A stretch of 64,000 nucleotides of DNA from Fimbriimonadaceae bacterium (lineage in GTDB: Bacteria; Armatimonadota; UBA10988): NCBI GenBank assembly GCA_020850355.1, contig JADZEX010000037.1:62001-126000 (forward strand). The letters are read 5' to 3'. The stretch's first letter is position 1. Every line of letters starts with the position of its first letter. Below, one piece after another: positions 41,239 through 48,309 of this stretch. Under the pieces are notes generated by a model. That model ran no database searches. It had not been told where the DNA came from and worked only from the letters and a program-made list of their open reading frames with translations. The translations under genes were made by a program, and so were the position numbers.

Positions 41239-42591
41239 ATGGGCCTCCCGACTGACGTGCGCGTCGTAGCGCTGGAACCGTTGACCGCAGAGAGCGTCTT
41301 CCGAACGCCGCTGAAGTTCGGCGGGCAGGTGGTGACGCACTCCCTGAACCACGGCGTCCGCCTGACGGTCGAGACGCGCGACGGCCGCACCGCGACCGGC
41401 GAAGGGTGGATGCCAGCCGGCAGCGTCTGGGGCTTTCCGAGCCAACTCGTCAGCGGCCCGACCGCGGCGGCCGTGGGGCACGAGCTGTTCCAGCGGGCCG
41501 TCGCCGCGACGGCGAGTTGCCAGGAGTACGGCCACCCCATCGACCTGGCGCTGGGGCTGGAGCCCACCTGGCTGGACCTGGCGGCCAGCCTGAGCGCCGC
41601 CCATCAACTCGGCGAGCCGATCCCGCTGCTCTACGCGCTGGTCTGCACCAGCCCCATCGATGCGGCGCTGCACGATGCCTACGGCAAGGCGCTGGGCCGC
41701 AACGTCTACGACTGCTACGGTCCGGAGTTCCTCCCGCGGGACCTGTCGCACTACCTGACCCCCGCCTACGCCGGCCAGTGGCTCGACCGCTACACGTTAC
41801 GGCAGCCCCAGGCCTGGATGCCGCTGTACCACCTGGTTGGCGCGCTCGACCCGCTGACGCCGAGTGATGTCGCCCAGCCGATCGGCGATGGCCTGCCCGA
41901 GGACCTGCTGGAGTGGATCGCCTGGGACGACCTGACGCACCTCAAGATCAAGCTCAACGGCGACGATGTCGAGTGGGACGCGCAGCGCGTGGCCGGCGTC
42001 GAACGCGCTGCGAGCGAGGGCATGGCCCGGCTCGGGCGCGACACCTGGACCTACAGCCTCGACTTCAACGAGCGCTGCCGCAACGTTGACTACATTCTGG
42101 AGTTCCTGGCCCGCACCGCCGAGCTGGCGCCGACGGCCTTCGCGCGCGTCGCCTACATCGAGCAGCCGACGGCCCGCGACCTGCGGGCGCATCCCGAGAA
42201 CAAGATGCACCGCGCCGCGGCCATCAAGCCGGTCGTGATCGACGAGAGCCTGACCAACCTGGAGAGCTACGAGCTGGCCAAGGAGCAGGGCTACAGCGGA
42301 GTCGCCCTGAAGACCTGCAAAGGCCAGTCGCACGCCCTGCTGCTCGGCGCGGCCGCCCAGCACGATGGGCTGTTCCTGTGCGTGCAGGACCTCACCTGCC
42401 CCGGCGCGGCGTTCCTGCACTCGGCCGGCCTGGCCGCGCGGATGCCGACGATCACCGCGATCGAGGGCAATGCCCGGCAGTTCTGCCCCGGCAGCAACGC
42501 GGCCTGGGCGGCGGTCTACCCCAGCCTCTTCAAGCCCACCGGCGGCCGCATCCAGACGGGCTTGCTGACCAAAGCCGGCCTGGGTCATTGA
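41239..42591 (+). CDS. Enolase-superfamily enzyme (muconate lactonizing / mandelate racemase type)
   Basis: 450 aa from ATG 41239 (AGGAAG upstream). The barrel has LTHLKIKLNG (KxK general base), TYSLDFNERCRN and YIEQPT (metal ligands), VIDESLTN and GVALKTCKGQS, a second catalytic lysine of the kind used by muconate lactonizing enzymes and dipeptide epimerases. The C-terminal LTCPGAAFLHSAGLAARMP resembles sugar-acid or racemase members. Substrate unknown. Divergent from the STN-domain gene across a 228-base gap in which no convincing promoter was found. Confidence 0.82.
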   Translation: MGLPTDVRVVALEPLTAESVFRTPLKFGGQVVTHSLNHGVRLTVETRDGRTATGEGWMPAGSVWGFPSQLVSGPTAAAVGHELFQRAVAATASCQEYGHPIDLALGLEPTWLDLAASLSAAHQLGEPIPLLYALVCTSPIDAALHDAYGKALGRNVYDCYGPEFLPRDLSHYLTPAYAGQWLDRYTLRQPQAWMPLYHLVGALDPLTPSDVAQPIGDGLPEDLLEWIAWDDLTHLKIKLNGDDVEWDAQRVAGVERAASEGMARLGRDTWTYSLDFNERCRNVDYILEFLARTAELAPTAFARVAYIEQPTARDLRAHPENKMHRAAAIKPVVIDESLTNLESYELAKEQGYSGVALKTCKGQSHALLLGAAAQHDGLFLCVQDLTCPGAAFLHSAGLAARMPTITAIEGNARQFCPGSNAAWAAVYPSLFKPTGGRIQTGLLTKAGLGH

Positions 42592-42594
42592 GTC

Positions 42595-42623
42595 TTGAAG
42601 GCACCGCCGCGCCGCGCTATAAT
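42595..42623 (+). promoter_or_regulatory. Strong sigma-70 promoter for 42688 gene
   Basis: TTGAAG, 17 bases, TATAAT. The -10 is a perfect match, the -35 matches 4 of 6 positions and spacing is ideal. Predicted start near 42630, with a leader of ~58 bases. It begins just after the stop of the enolase-superfamily gene. Confidence 0.75.
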
Positions 42624-42687
42624 GCGTTGGGTTTCGGCTACCCTGCTTGACCTGGGCAGCGGCCCGAGCTGAACTCAAGGACCATCG

Positions 42688-43068
42688 ATGGCGGGGATCA
42701 CGTCCGAGGCATTCCGTCGCAGCGTGCTGGCCGATACCGCGGTGGGAGCCTTGTTGCGCCAAACGGCTGCCGCGGTGACGCTGCCGGAGGAGCCGATCCG
42801 AGCGCGCTTTGTCACCTTGCCGCCGGGAGAAGTCGGCGAGCAGTTGGCGGCCTACGCCCTCTGGCGGCTGCTCGGTCTGGAGTCGGACAACCGCCGCGAG
42901 GAGGCCGCCACGACCTGGCTCGAGCGGCGCCTGGCGTTGACTCGATTGCTGTTGGCCGATGGGCTGGCGGCCGGTGAAGTGGACCTGCTGCTGTCGGCAC
43001 TGCTGCCGCGGCTGGCCGCCAACCAGGTGCTCTTCGACCGCATCGTCGACCGGTTCCTGGGCCTCTGA
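42688..43068 (+). CDS. Unknown small helical protein
   Basis: 126 aa, starting MAGITSEAFRRSVLADTAVG. Almost entirely alpha-helical by composition (EQLAAYALWRLLGLE, RRLALTRLLLADGLAAGEVD, LLLSALLPRLAANQVL). No membrane segment, signal peptide or metal site. It is driven by the strongest sigma-70 promoter in the window and has AAGGA before the ATG. The next gene (43142) follows 73 bases later, so the two may be co-transcribed. No family recognised. Confidence 0.7.
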   Translation: MAGITSEAFRRSVLADTAVGALLRQTAAAVTLPEEPIRARFVTLPPGEVGEQLAAYALWRLLGLESDNRREEAATTWLERRLALTRLLLADGLAAGEVDLLLSALLPRLAANQVLFDRIVDRFLGL

Positions 43069-43141
43069 TCGAGCGGCTCGCCGCGCGTAGCGGCAGGATC
43101 CCCGAGCCGCCCGCGCGAACTGGGGGCCTGGAGATCGTGCG

Positions 43142-44131
43142 ATGCTGCCCGAGGATACGCTCACCAACCCGCGCCTGAGTTTGCGTCCGCACCACCTGGT
43201 CTGTACGGTCTGCCTGGCAGGTGGCAACGCCTGCCCAGCGATCGATCACGCCGCCGGCCAGGCCGCGCTGACGGCGATTCGCACCGACCCGACCGTCGCG
43301 ATTCGGCTGCGGACCGAGGTCGACGCCGTGCCGCACTTCCGGACCTGGACGCCCGAGGTGATCGCCACGCTGCGGCAGACGGCGGTTGACCGTAAGCGCG
43401 ACCTGGACGTCCTGCAGCGGCTTGGGCTGGCCCCCGGCGACACGCGGCGGGCGCGCTACCTCTACAGCCTGCTGTTCGACCGGATCCCCACCACCGCCGG
43501 GCTCTGCGCCCACGACACCCCCGGCTGGGAAGGCTGCGAGCTGGCCGGCAATGGGGTCTACGAGCGACTCCGCGCGGCGGGCTGGAGCACCGTCACCAAC
43601 CTCCGCTCGCAGGCCGAGAAGGACGCCGTGCGCGCCGCGGCAGCCCCGGCCGTGGCCCGCGGCGAACGCCTCTACCTGCGCCCGCACCACCTGATGTGCC
43701 TCTCCTGTTGGCTGCAGGGCGAGCCACGCAGCGACCTGCGGCCGGAGGATCTGCTGACGGAGGTCTGCCAGCGGATTCGCGCCGAGCCGGCCGTGCCGGT
43801 GGTGCTGGTCGAGGGGCAATGCCAGGCCTGCGACAACTGCGATGGCTTCCATCCTGCCAACGGCCGCTGCGTCCACGACTGCGGGCTGCTGCGGGACTAC
43901 AAGAAGGACCTCGACTTGTTCTGTCGCCTCGGCCTGCTGCCGGGCGACTGCCTCCCGGCCAACGAACTGCTCCGGCGGATCTTCGAGGTGATCGGCTCGA
44001 CCCGCCAGATCTGCGGGTATGGCGACGGCGTGGTGCGGTCGCAGGAGTGGGTGATCTGCAGCAGCCCGACCGGCAACCCGGGCTACGATGCGACGCGCGA
44101 GGCTTACCTGGCGGGCGAATCGCCCTTCTGA
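43142..44131 (+). CDS. Tandem DUF1284-like cysteine-rich protein
   Basis: 329 aa built of two homologous modules. Each opens with LRPHHL-x-C (residues 14-21, LRPHHLVC; residues 179-186, LRPHHLMC) and continues into a cysteine-rich section; in the second this is GQCQACDNCDGFHPANGRC, then HDCGLLRDYKKDLDLFCRLG. DUF1284 proteins are usually single modules of ~140 aa with this RPHHLLC start and a CxxC-containing end, so metal binding (zinc or iron-sulfur) is likely. Duplication into one chain is unusual. A TGGAG precedes the ATG. The tail overlaps the convergent membrane protein gene by 28 bases. Confidence 0.72.
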   Translation: MLPEDTLTNPRLSLRPHHLVCTVCLAGGNACPAIDHAAGQAALTAIRTDPTVAIRLRTEVDAVPHFRTWTPEVIATLRQTAVDRKRDLDVLQRLGLAPGDTRRARYLYSLLFDRIPTTAGLCAHDTPGWEGCELAGNGVYERLRAAGWSTVTNLRSQAEKDAVRAAAAPAVARGERLYLRPHHLMCLSCWLQGEPRSDLRPEDLLTEVCQRIRAEPAVPVVLVEGQCQACDNCDGFHPANGRCVHDCGLLRDYKKDLDLFCRLGLLPGDCLPANELLRRIFEVIGSTRQICGYGDGVVRSQEWVICSSPTGNPGYDATREAYLAGESPF

Positions 44132-44604
44132 GGGATCGCTCCGCGGCTGTCGAGGGCGCTGATCCGGTAGCCGAGCACCAGCAGCGGGTCGTCGTTCGGG
44201 TTCAGGCGCACCGTGCAGCGGGCTGTGCCGTGCGCGCAGGAGAGGACGTACTCCCAGGTCAGGCTGCTGCTGGCGGCGTCGTAGGCGGTCAGGCCCTGCA
44301 CCTCGACCTGCGTCAAGGCGCCGAGGCCGCTCCGAACCTTCTGCCACTCGGCATCGAAGACCGGCCGGCGGATCGCCTGCTGCCGGGCGGGCAGCAGCAT
44401 CGCCCAGGCCTGGTCGAGGCTGCCGCCGGCGGCCTGCTGCAGGAACGTCTGCCCGGTGCTGATCAGGCGGCCAGCCTTGCGGCTGCTGCTGACCAACAAC
44501 AGCAGCAGCCCGGCCAACGACAGTGTCAGCACCAGGCCACAGCCGAGGGCCAGCCGGCGGCGCGAGCGGGCGGGCGGCAGAGTGGCAGCCTCGACCGTGG
44601 CCAT
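44104..44604 (-). CDS. Single-pass membrane protein, unknown function
   Basis: 166 aa from the ATG at 44604, which overlaps the moaE stop (TGATG). An alanine/proline/arginine-rich cytosolic start precedes one membrane helix (ALGCGLVLTLSLAGLLLLLV) at ~20-40. The C-terminal domain outside the membrane (WAMLLPARQQAI ... SLTWEYVLSCAHG) resembles NTF2-like or DUF4878-type extracytoplasmic domains, with two cysteines. Coupling to moaE suggests co-expression, but no direct molybdenum-cofactor role is evident. The tail overlaps the convergent DUF1284-like gene by 28 bases. Confidence 0.68.
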   Translation of the reverse strand: MATVEAATLPPARSRRRLALGCGLVLTLSLAGLLLLLVSSSRKAGRLISTGQTFLQQAAGGSLDQAWAMLLPARQQAIRRPVFDAEWQKVRSGLGALTQVEVQGLTAYDAASSSLTWEYVLSCAHGTARCTVRLNPNDDPLLVLGYRISALDSRGAIPQKGDSPAR

Positions 44605-45029
44605 CAGCGGTTCTCCTGCGGTTCCGGGCCGATCCACTCGCTGTCGCCGGTGGCCCAGGTCTCGTGCTTCCAGATCGGCACGTCGTGCTTGATCTGATCC
44701 ATGATCCAGCGGCAGGCCTCGAACGCCTCCCCGCGGTGGGCGCTCGAGACCACCACCGCGACCGCCGCCTCGCCGATTTCGAGGCGACCCAGGCGGTGGG
44801 CCACGGCGGCCCGGGCGATGGGCCAGCGCTCGGCGGCGGCGGCCAGCAGGCGCTGCAGCTCGGCCTCGGCCATCGGCTCGTAGGCCTCGTAGACCAGGTG
44901 GCTGGTGGCCCGACCGCGGTGGTGGTTGCGGACCGTGCCCACGAAGGTCAGCACGGCGCCGGCGGTCGGGTCGGCGACGGCCCGCTCCAGGGCGCTGACG
45001 TCCAATGGCGCGGTCGTCAGGACGACCAT
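44604..45029 (-). CDS. moaE: Molybdopterin synthase catalytic subunit
   Basis: 141 aa. MoaE uses the thiocarboxylate of MoaD to put the dithiolene sulfurs into precursor Z. Family features: GAVLTFVGTVRNHHRG, LVYEAYEPMAEAEL, HRLGRLEIGEAAVAVVVSSA, and IWKHETWATG with the catalytic lysine. The ATG at 45029 is chosen because GGAGG lies 5 bases upstream; the GTG at 45041 precedes it. It follows moaD with a one-base gap. The rest of the cofactor pathway (moaA, moaC, moeA) is not in the window. Confidence 0.93.
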   Translation of the reverse strand: MVVLTTAPLDVSALERAVADPTAGAVLTFVGTVRNHHRGRATSHLVYEAYEPMAEAELQRLLAAAAERWPIARAAVAHRLGRLEIGEAAVAVVVSSAHRGEAFEACRWIMDQIKHDVPIWKHETWATGDSEWIGPEPQENR

Positions 45030-45030
45030 C

Positions 45031-45270
45031 TCAACCTCCACTGACCGGTGGGATCACGGCCACTTCATCGCCCTCGTGGAGCGGCTGCTCGGCCGGGGCG
45101 TAGACCCGGTTGACCGCCAGCCCACGGAGTTGGAACGCGGCCAGCCCCGGCTGCAGCTCGCAAAGGGCTGCCCAGGCGGTGCCGACGGTCGCCTCGGCCG
45201 GCAGGTCCAACTCCCGCTGGGCGCCCAACAGCTCGCGCGCCGCCGCGAACGCCCGGACCACGATTCTCAT
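45031..45270 (-). CDS. moaD: Molybdopterin synthase sulfur carrier subunit
   Basis: 79 aa, ubiquitin-like beta-grasp. It starts MRIVVRAFAAARELLGAQRE and ends VIPPVSGG, the C-terminal Gly-Gly that is adenylated and thiocarboxylated. Its ATG overlaps the stop of the sulfatase-like gene (ATGA), and moaE follows one base after its stop. The pair is intact and ordinary; only its partner upstream is surprising. Confidence 0.93.
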   Translation of the reverse strand: MRIVVRAFAAARELLGAQRELDLPAEATVGTAWAALCELQPGLAAFQLRGLAVNRVYAPAEQPLHEGDEVAVIPPVSGG

Positions 45271-46571
45271 GGGTTGCCCTCCGCTCCGGCCCACCACTGC
45301 CGCCCGCGCTGACTGGCCTGCCAGTTGCGCGCCGGCGCCGGGGTGTAGCCCTGCTCGGTGAACGGGTCGCCGGTGCTCTCCATCCACTCGTCTAGCATGG
45401 CGCGCAGCTCACGCATCGTCGGCTCGCTGGTCGGCTCGGCGGCCAGATTGTGTTGCTCCCAGGGGTCCTCGTGCAGGTCGTACAGCTCCTCAGCGGGTCG
45501 CGCCACGAGGTACCGGTTGGCCAGCGCGCGGGCCGTCCCGCAGTGCTCCGGCAGCAGGTCGCCGGGGAGCGTCAACAACGGCCCGGGGCGCAGGTTGCGG
45601 AGGTACTTCCAGCGCTCGGTCCGCACCGCCCGCTGGGGATCGTAGTCGTCGTGCCAGTCCTGCTCGGCGAAGATCCACTGGCGGTGCTGGGTGGTGCGAC
45701 CCTCCCAGAGTCCGCGCAGGCTGCGTCCATCGAGCCCGCGGGGGCGCGCCAGGCCGCAGCAGTCGAGCACCGTCGGCGCCAGGTCGATCTGGCTGCTCAG
45801 CGGGCGGACCCGCCGGCCGGCCGGCAGGTGGCCGGGCCAACGGGCCAGGAGCGCGGTCCGCAGGCCGCTGTCGTAGAGCGTCGCCTGGCAGCGGGGAAAG
45901 GGGATGCCATGGTCCGCCGTGAAGATCAGCAGCGTGTCGGCGTCCCGGCCACTGGCCTCGAGCGCCGCCAGGACCCGCCCCAGGGCGGCATCGATCGCCC
46001 CCAAGTGCTGGTACAGCCCGACCAGGTCCTGTCGCACCAGCGGCGAGTCCGGCCAGATCGGTGGCACGCGGACCGTGGCCGGATCGACCGAGCCGTCGGG
46101 CTCGTCCCAGCGGCGGTGCGCCTCGAAGGTGCCGATCTCCAGGTACCACGGCTGCTCGCGCGGCTGCGCCAGGAACAGCGCCGCCTGCTCGGCGCAGGCG
46201 GCGGCGCGGGTCGCCGGAGGCACCTCGTGGTAGCCCAGCGAGGCGGTCTCGCGCCGGATCTGCTGCAGCCCGCAGAGCGCCGTGTGGTAGCCCTCGCCGG
46301 CCAGCCACTGCACCAGACAGCGCTCGCCAGCCGGCAGGTCCCAGCCCTGGTTGACCAGCCCCATGAGGCCATTGACGTGGGGGTACCGCCCGGTCTGAAT
46401 CGAGCCCCGGGCGGGGCTACCGAGCGGACAGGTGGCGAAGTGCTGCTCACCCAGCACGCCCTCGGCGGCCAGCCGGTCGAGGTGCGGCGTGGCCACCGTG
46501 CGGTCGCCGTACGGCCCACAGGTGGTGCCGAGGCCGTGCACGGTCCAGAGAATCACGTTCGGGCGTCGCAA
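45267..46571 (-). CDS. Sulfatase-family protein lacking key catalytic residues
   Basis: 434 aa from a TTG at 46571, chosen because GGAGG lies 8 bases upstream and MRRPNVILW is the usual sulfatase start. The alkaline-phosphatase/sulfatase fold is clear: FTADHGIPFP, LYDSGLRTALLARWPG, LRGLWEGR, and LYDLHEDPWEQHNL. The formylglycine motif C/S-x-P-x-R reads GSPAR, so Gly51 replaces the catalytic Cys/Ser; Cys48 lies three residues before it. The first metal-ligand block, normally DD, reads VHGLG. The lysine before TLYD is Gln (RCQATLYD). Probably inactive as a sulfatase, perhaps a binding protein or a different hydrolase. No signal peptide. Coupled to moaD. Confidence 0.8.
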   Translation of the reverse strand: MRRPNVILWTVHGLGTTCGPYGDRTVATPHLDRLAAEGVLGEQHFATCPLGSPARGSIQTGRYPHVNGLMGLVNQGWDLPAGERCLVQWLAGEGYHTALCGLQQIRRETASLGYHEVPPATRAAACAEQAALFLAQPREQPWYLEIGTFEAHRRWDEPDGSVDPATVRVPPIWPDSPLVRQDLVGLYQHLGAIDAALGRVLAALEASGRDADTLLIFTADHGIPFPRCQATLYDSGLRTALLARWPGHLPAGRRVRPLSSQIDLAPTVLDCCGLARPRGLDGRSLRGLWEGRTTQHRQWIFAEQDWHDDYDPQRAVRTERWKYLRNLRPGPLLTLPGDLLPEHCGTARALANRYLVARPAEELYDLHEDPWEQHNLAAEPTSEPTMRELRAMLDEWMESTGDPFTEQGYTPAPARNWQASQRGRQWWAGAEGNP

Positions 46572-46678
46572 GAGGCGGCCCTCCAACCGGATTCTGACCG
46601 CCCGTCGGCCGCTCCGCAACCGGTTTGTCACAACGGTCGGCCGTGCGACGGGGCATATTCTGACCGGAGGGTCATTGA

Positions 46679-47659
46679 ATGAAGCGCTCGTGGTGGCTGC
46701 TGTGGTTGGTCTCGGCGGCGGGTGCGGCGCCGGCCAGCCTCTGCCCGAACGGCAGCTTCGAGGCGGCGCTGGCCGACGGCTTGCCGCCGCACTGGACCAA
46801 GGTCGAGGAGACCACCGAGAACCTCACCTGCCGCCTGCAGGCCGGCAAGGTCGGCCAGGCGGTGGCCGTCACGGCGCAGGGCGGCACCAACGGCCTGGCC
46901 TCGCCGCGGCTGGCGGTCGACCGGACGCAGACCTACCTCGCGGGCGCCTGGGTGAAGCTGCCGGAGGACTGCTCGGCCAACCTCAAGTTCGCGCTGGGCG
47001 ACGCCAGGCGAGCTTGGACCAGCACCGGCATCACGGCGGTCCGGGGCACCGGCGAGTGGCAGGAGATCCGTATCCAGGACCGCCTCGACGAGTGGGCCGA
47101 GGTCACCCACCTGGGCGTCGAGGTGACCTTTTTCGGCGAGGGTACTGCGCTGTTCGACGAAGTCGAGCTGCTGGCCGTGCCGAAGCTGGCGGGCAACCCG
47201 CAGATCCTGCGGAGCGGCAATCTGGAGTCCGGCGCCGACCGGCCGGATGGCTGGTACCGCCCGCTCTCCGCCGACAATCAGCCGGTGCTGTTCGGCTGGT
47301 TGCCGGAGGCGGCTCACTCCGGCGCGCGCGGGGTCCGCGTCAGCGGTGGCATCGGTGGCGGCGTCTGGCTGAACCAGGGCGTCGACTGCGAGGCCGACAC
47401 CGTCTACACGCTCACCGCGTGGGTCAAGGTGACCGCCGGCACGGCCCGCCTGCGGGTGGTGCAGCTCCATAACCGCGAGGATGTTGGGCAGGTCGAGTCC
47501 GAGGCTCTGGCAGTCGGCGATTGGCGCCAGGTCAGGATGACCTTCCGCAAGACCCCCGAATGGCCGGCGACGCACCATATCGCGGTCGGCATCTGGGTCC
47601 CGCCCGACGCCGCAGCCGACGTCGACGAGTTCGTTTTGGACGCCAAACCCGCCCCCTAG
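46679..47659 (+). CDS. Secreted protein with two CBM4/9-like carbohydrate-binding modules
   Basis: 326 aa with signal peptide MKRSWWLLWLVSAAGAAPA. Two jelly-roll modules follow. Module 1 opens LCPNGSFEAALADGLPPHW and contains YLAGAWVKLPEDCSANLKF. Module 2 opens SGNLESGADRPDGWYRP and contains YTLTAWVKVTAGTARLRV. Both ends (ALFDEVELLAV, DVDEFVLDA) match CBM4/9 family closing strands. No catalytic domain. CCGGAGG precedes the ATG. Probably binds polysaccharide outside the cell. The 107-base gap to the divergent sulfatase-like gene has no clear promoter. Confidence 0.82.
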   Translation: MKRSWWLLWLVSAAGAAPASLCPNGSFEAALADGLPPHWTKVEETTENLTCRLQAGKVGQAVAVTAQGGTNGLASPRLAVDRTQTYLAGAWVKLPEDCSANLKFALGDARRAWTSTGITAVRGTGEWQEIRIQDRLDEWAEVTHLGVEVTFFGEGTALFDEVELLAVPKLAGNPQILRSGNLESGADRPDGWYRPLSADNQPVLFGWLPEAAHSGARGVRVSGGIGGGVWLNQGVDCEADTVYTLTAWVKVTAGTARLRVVQLHNREDVGQVESEALAVGDWRQVRMTFRKTPEWPATHHIAVGIWVPPDAAADVDEFVLDAKPAP

Positions 47660-47787
47660 GCCCGCCAGGTAACACGCCGACGACAGGCCGGTAACGGCGT
47701 TAGATCCCCGTCAGTGAGCCTTAATGCCAGACCCCCCCTGCCGCGAGCGAAGATACCGGCAGGCGGGGACGGGCAAGGAGGCGAGCG

Positions 47788-48114
47788 ATGACGGACAAGC
47801 GCAGCGGCCAGACGACGCGGCGGATCGATTGGTGGATCTGGATGACGCTCGCGTTGACGGCGAGCCTGGCGGGGGCCCAGGGGACGTCGTCACCGCAGAC
47901 CGCCGCCGCGGGCCGCTACGCCGCCGACGCTCGCCTCCTGACCGTCCCGTTCGCCGCGCGGCGCGAGGCCGGGTCGCGGCGCCCGCTCGACCTGATCTTC
48001 CCGTCGCGGTGGCAGATGTGGCCACCGGCGACCGACCTCACCGGACGATCCGCCGCCACGGCGCCCGCGCCCGGCGGCACGGTGAGCGCCTGGCAGACAC
48101 GCAACTTGCGCTGA
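47788..48114 (+). CDS. Small secreted protein, unknown function
   Basis: 108 aa. A signal peptide with basic start (MTDKRSGQTTRRIDWWIWM and a hydrophobic LALTASLAGAQG) is followed by a short alanine-, arginine- and tryptophan-containing tail (DLIFPSRWQMWPPATDL). The perfect AAGGAGG 6 bases before the ATG supports translation. No family recognised, and such a short ORF could still be spurious. A stem-loop terminator lies 90 bases after the stop. Confidence 0.6.
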   Translation: MTDKRSGQTTRRIDWWIWMTLALTASLAGAQGTSSPQTAAAGRYAADARLLTVPFAARREAGSRRPLDLIFPSRWQMWPPATDLTGRSAATAPAPGGTVSAWQTRNLR

Positions 48115-48203
48115 CGCCAGCCTCGCAGTTTCTCGGCCTCGGGGGGCACAGACCGGCCCGCGGACAGGAGATCTGGCATACGCCGGCCGGCTCGGGGACA
48201 GGT

Positions 48204-48231
48204 TGCCCGCTTCCTGCACAGGAGGCGGGCA
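48204..48231 (+). terminator. Stem-loop terminator before the DinG-family gene
   Basis: TGCCCGCTTCCT and AGGAGGCGGGCA form a 12-base stem with one G-T pair around a GCAC tetraloop. No T-run follows. It closes the transcription unit of the small secreted protein. Confidence 0.55.
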
Positions 48232-48254
48232 GCCTGGCGTCACAGCCTGTATCC

Positions 48255-48284
48255 TTGACAGCGGGCCGCCCGCGACCCTAAGCT
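48255..48284 (+). promoter_or_regulatory. Promoter for the DinG-family helicase gene
   Basis: TTGACA (perfect -35), 18 bases, TAAGCT (weak -10). The spacer begins with the palindrome GCGGGC-C-GCCCGC, a possible operator. The -10 is 26 bases before the ATG at 48310. Confidence 0.45.
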
Positions 48285-48309
48285 AGCCCTGTTCCACCGC
48301 GAGTTCTGC

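Noticed and set aside
43073-43110. GCGGCTCG/CGAGCCGC inverted repeat
   Set aside because: Eight-base arms around a 22-base loop in GC-rich DNA; too weak to call a terminator.
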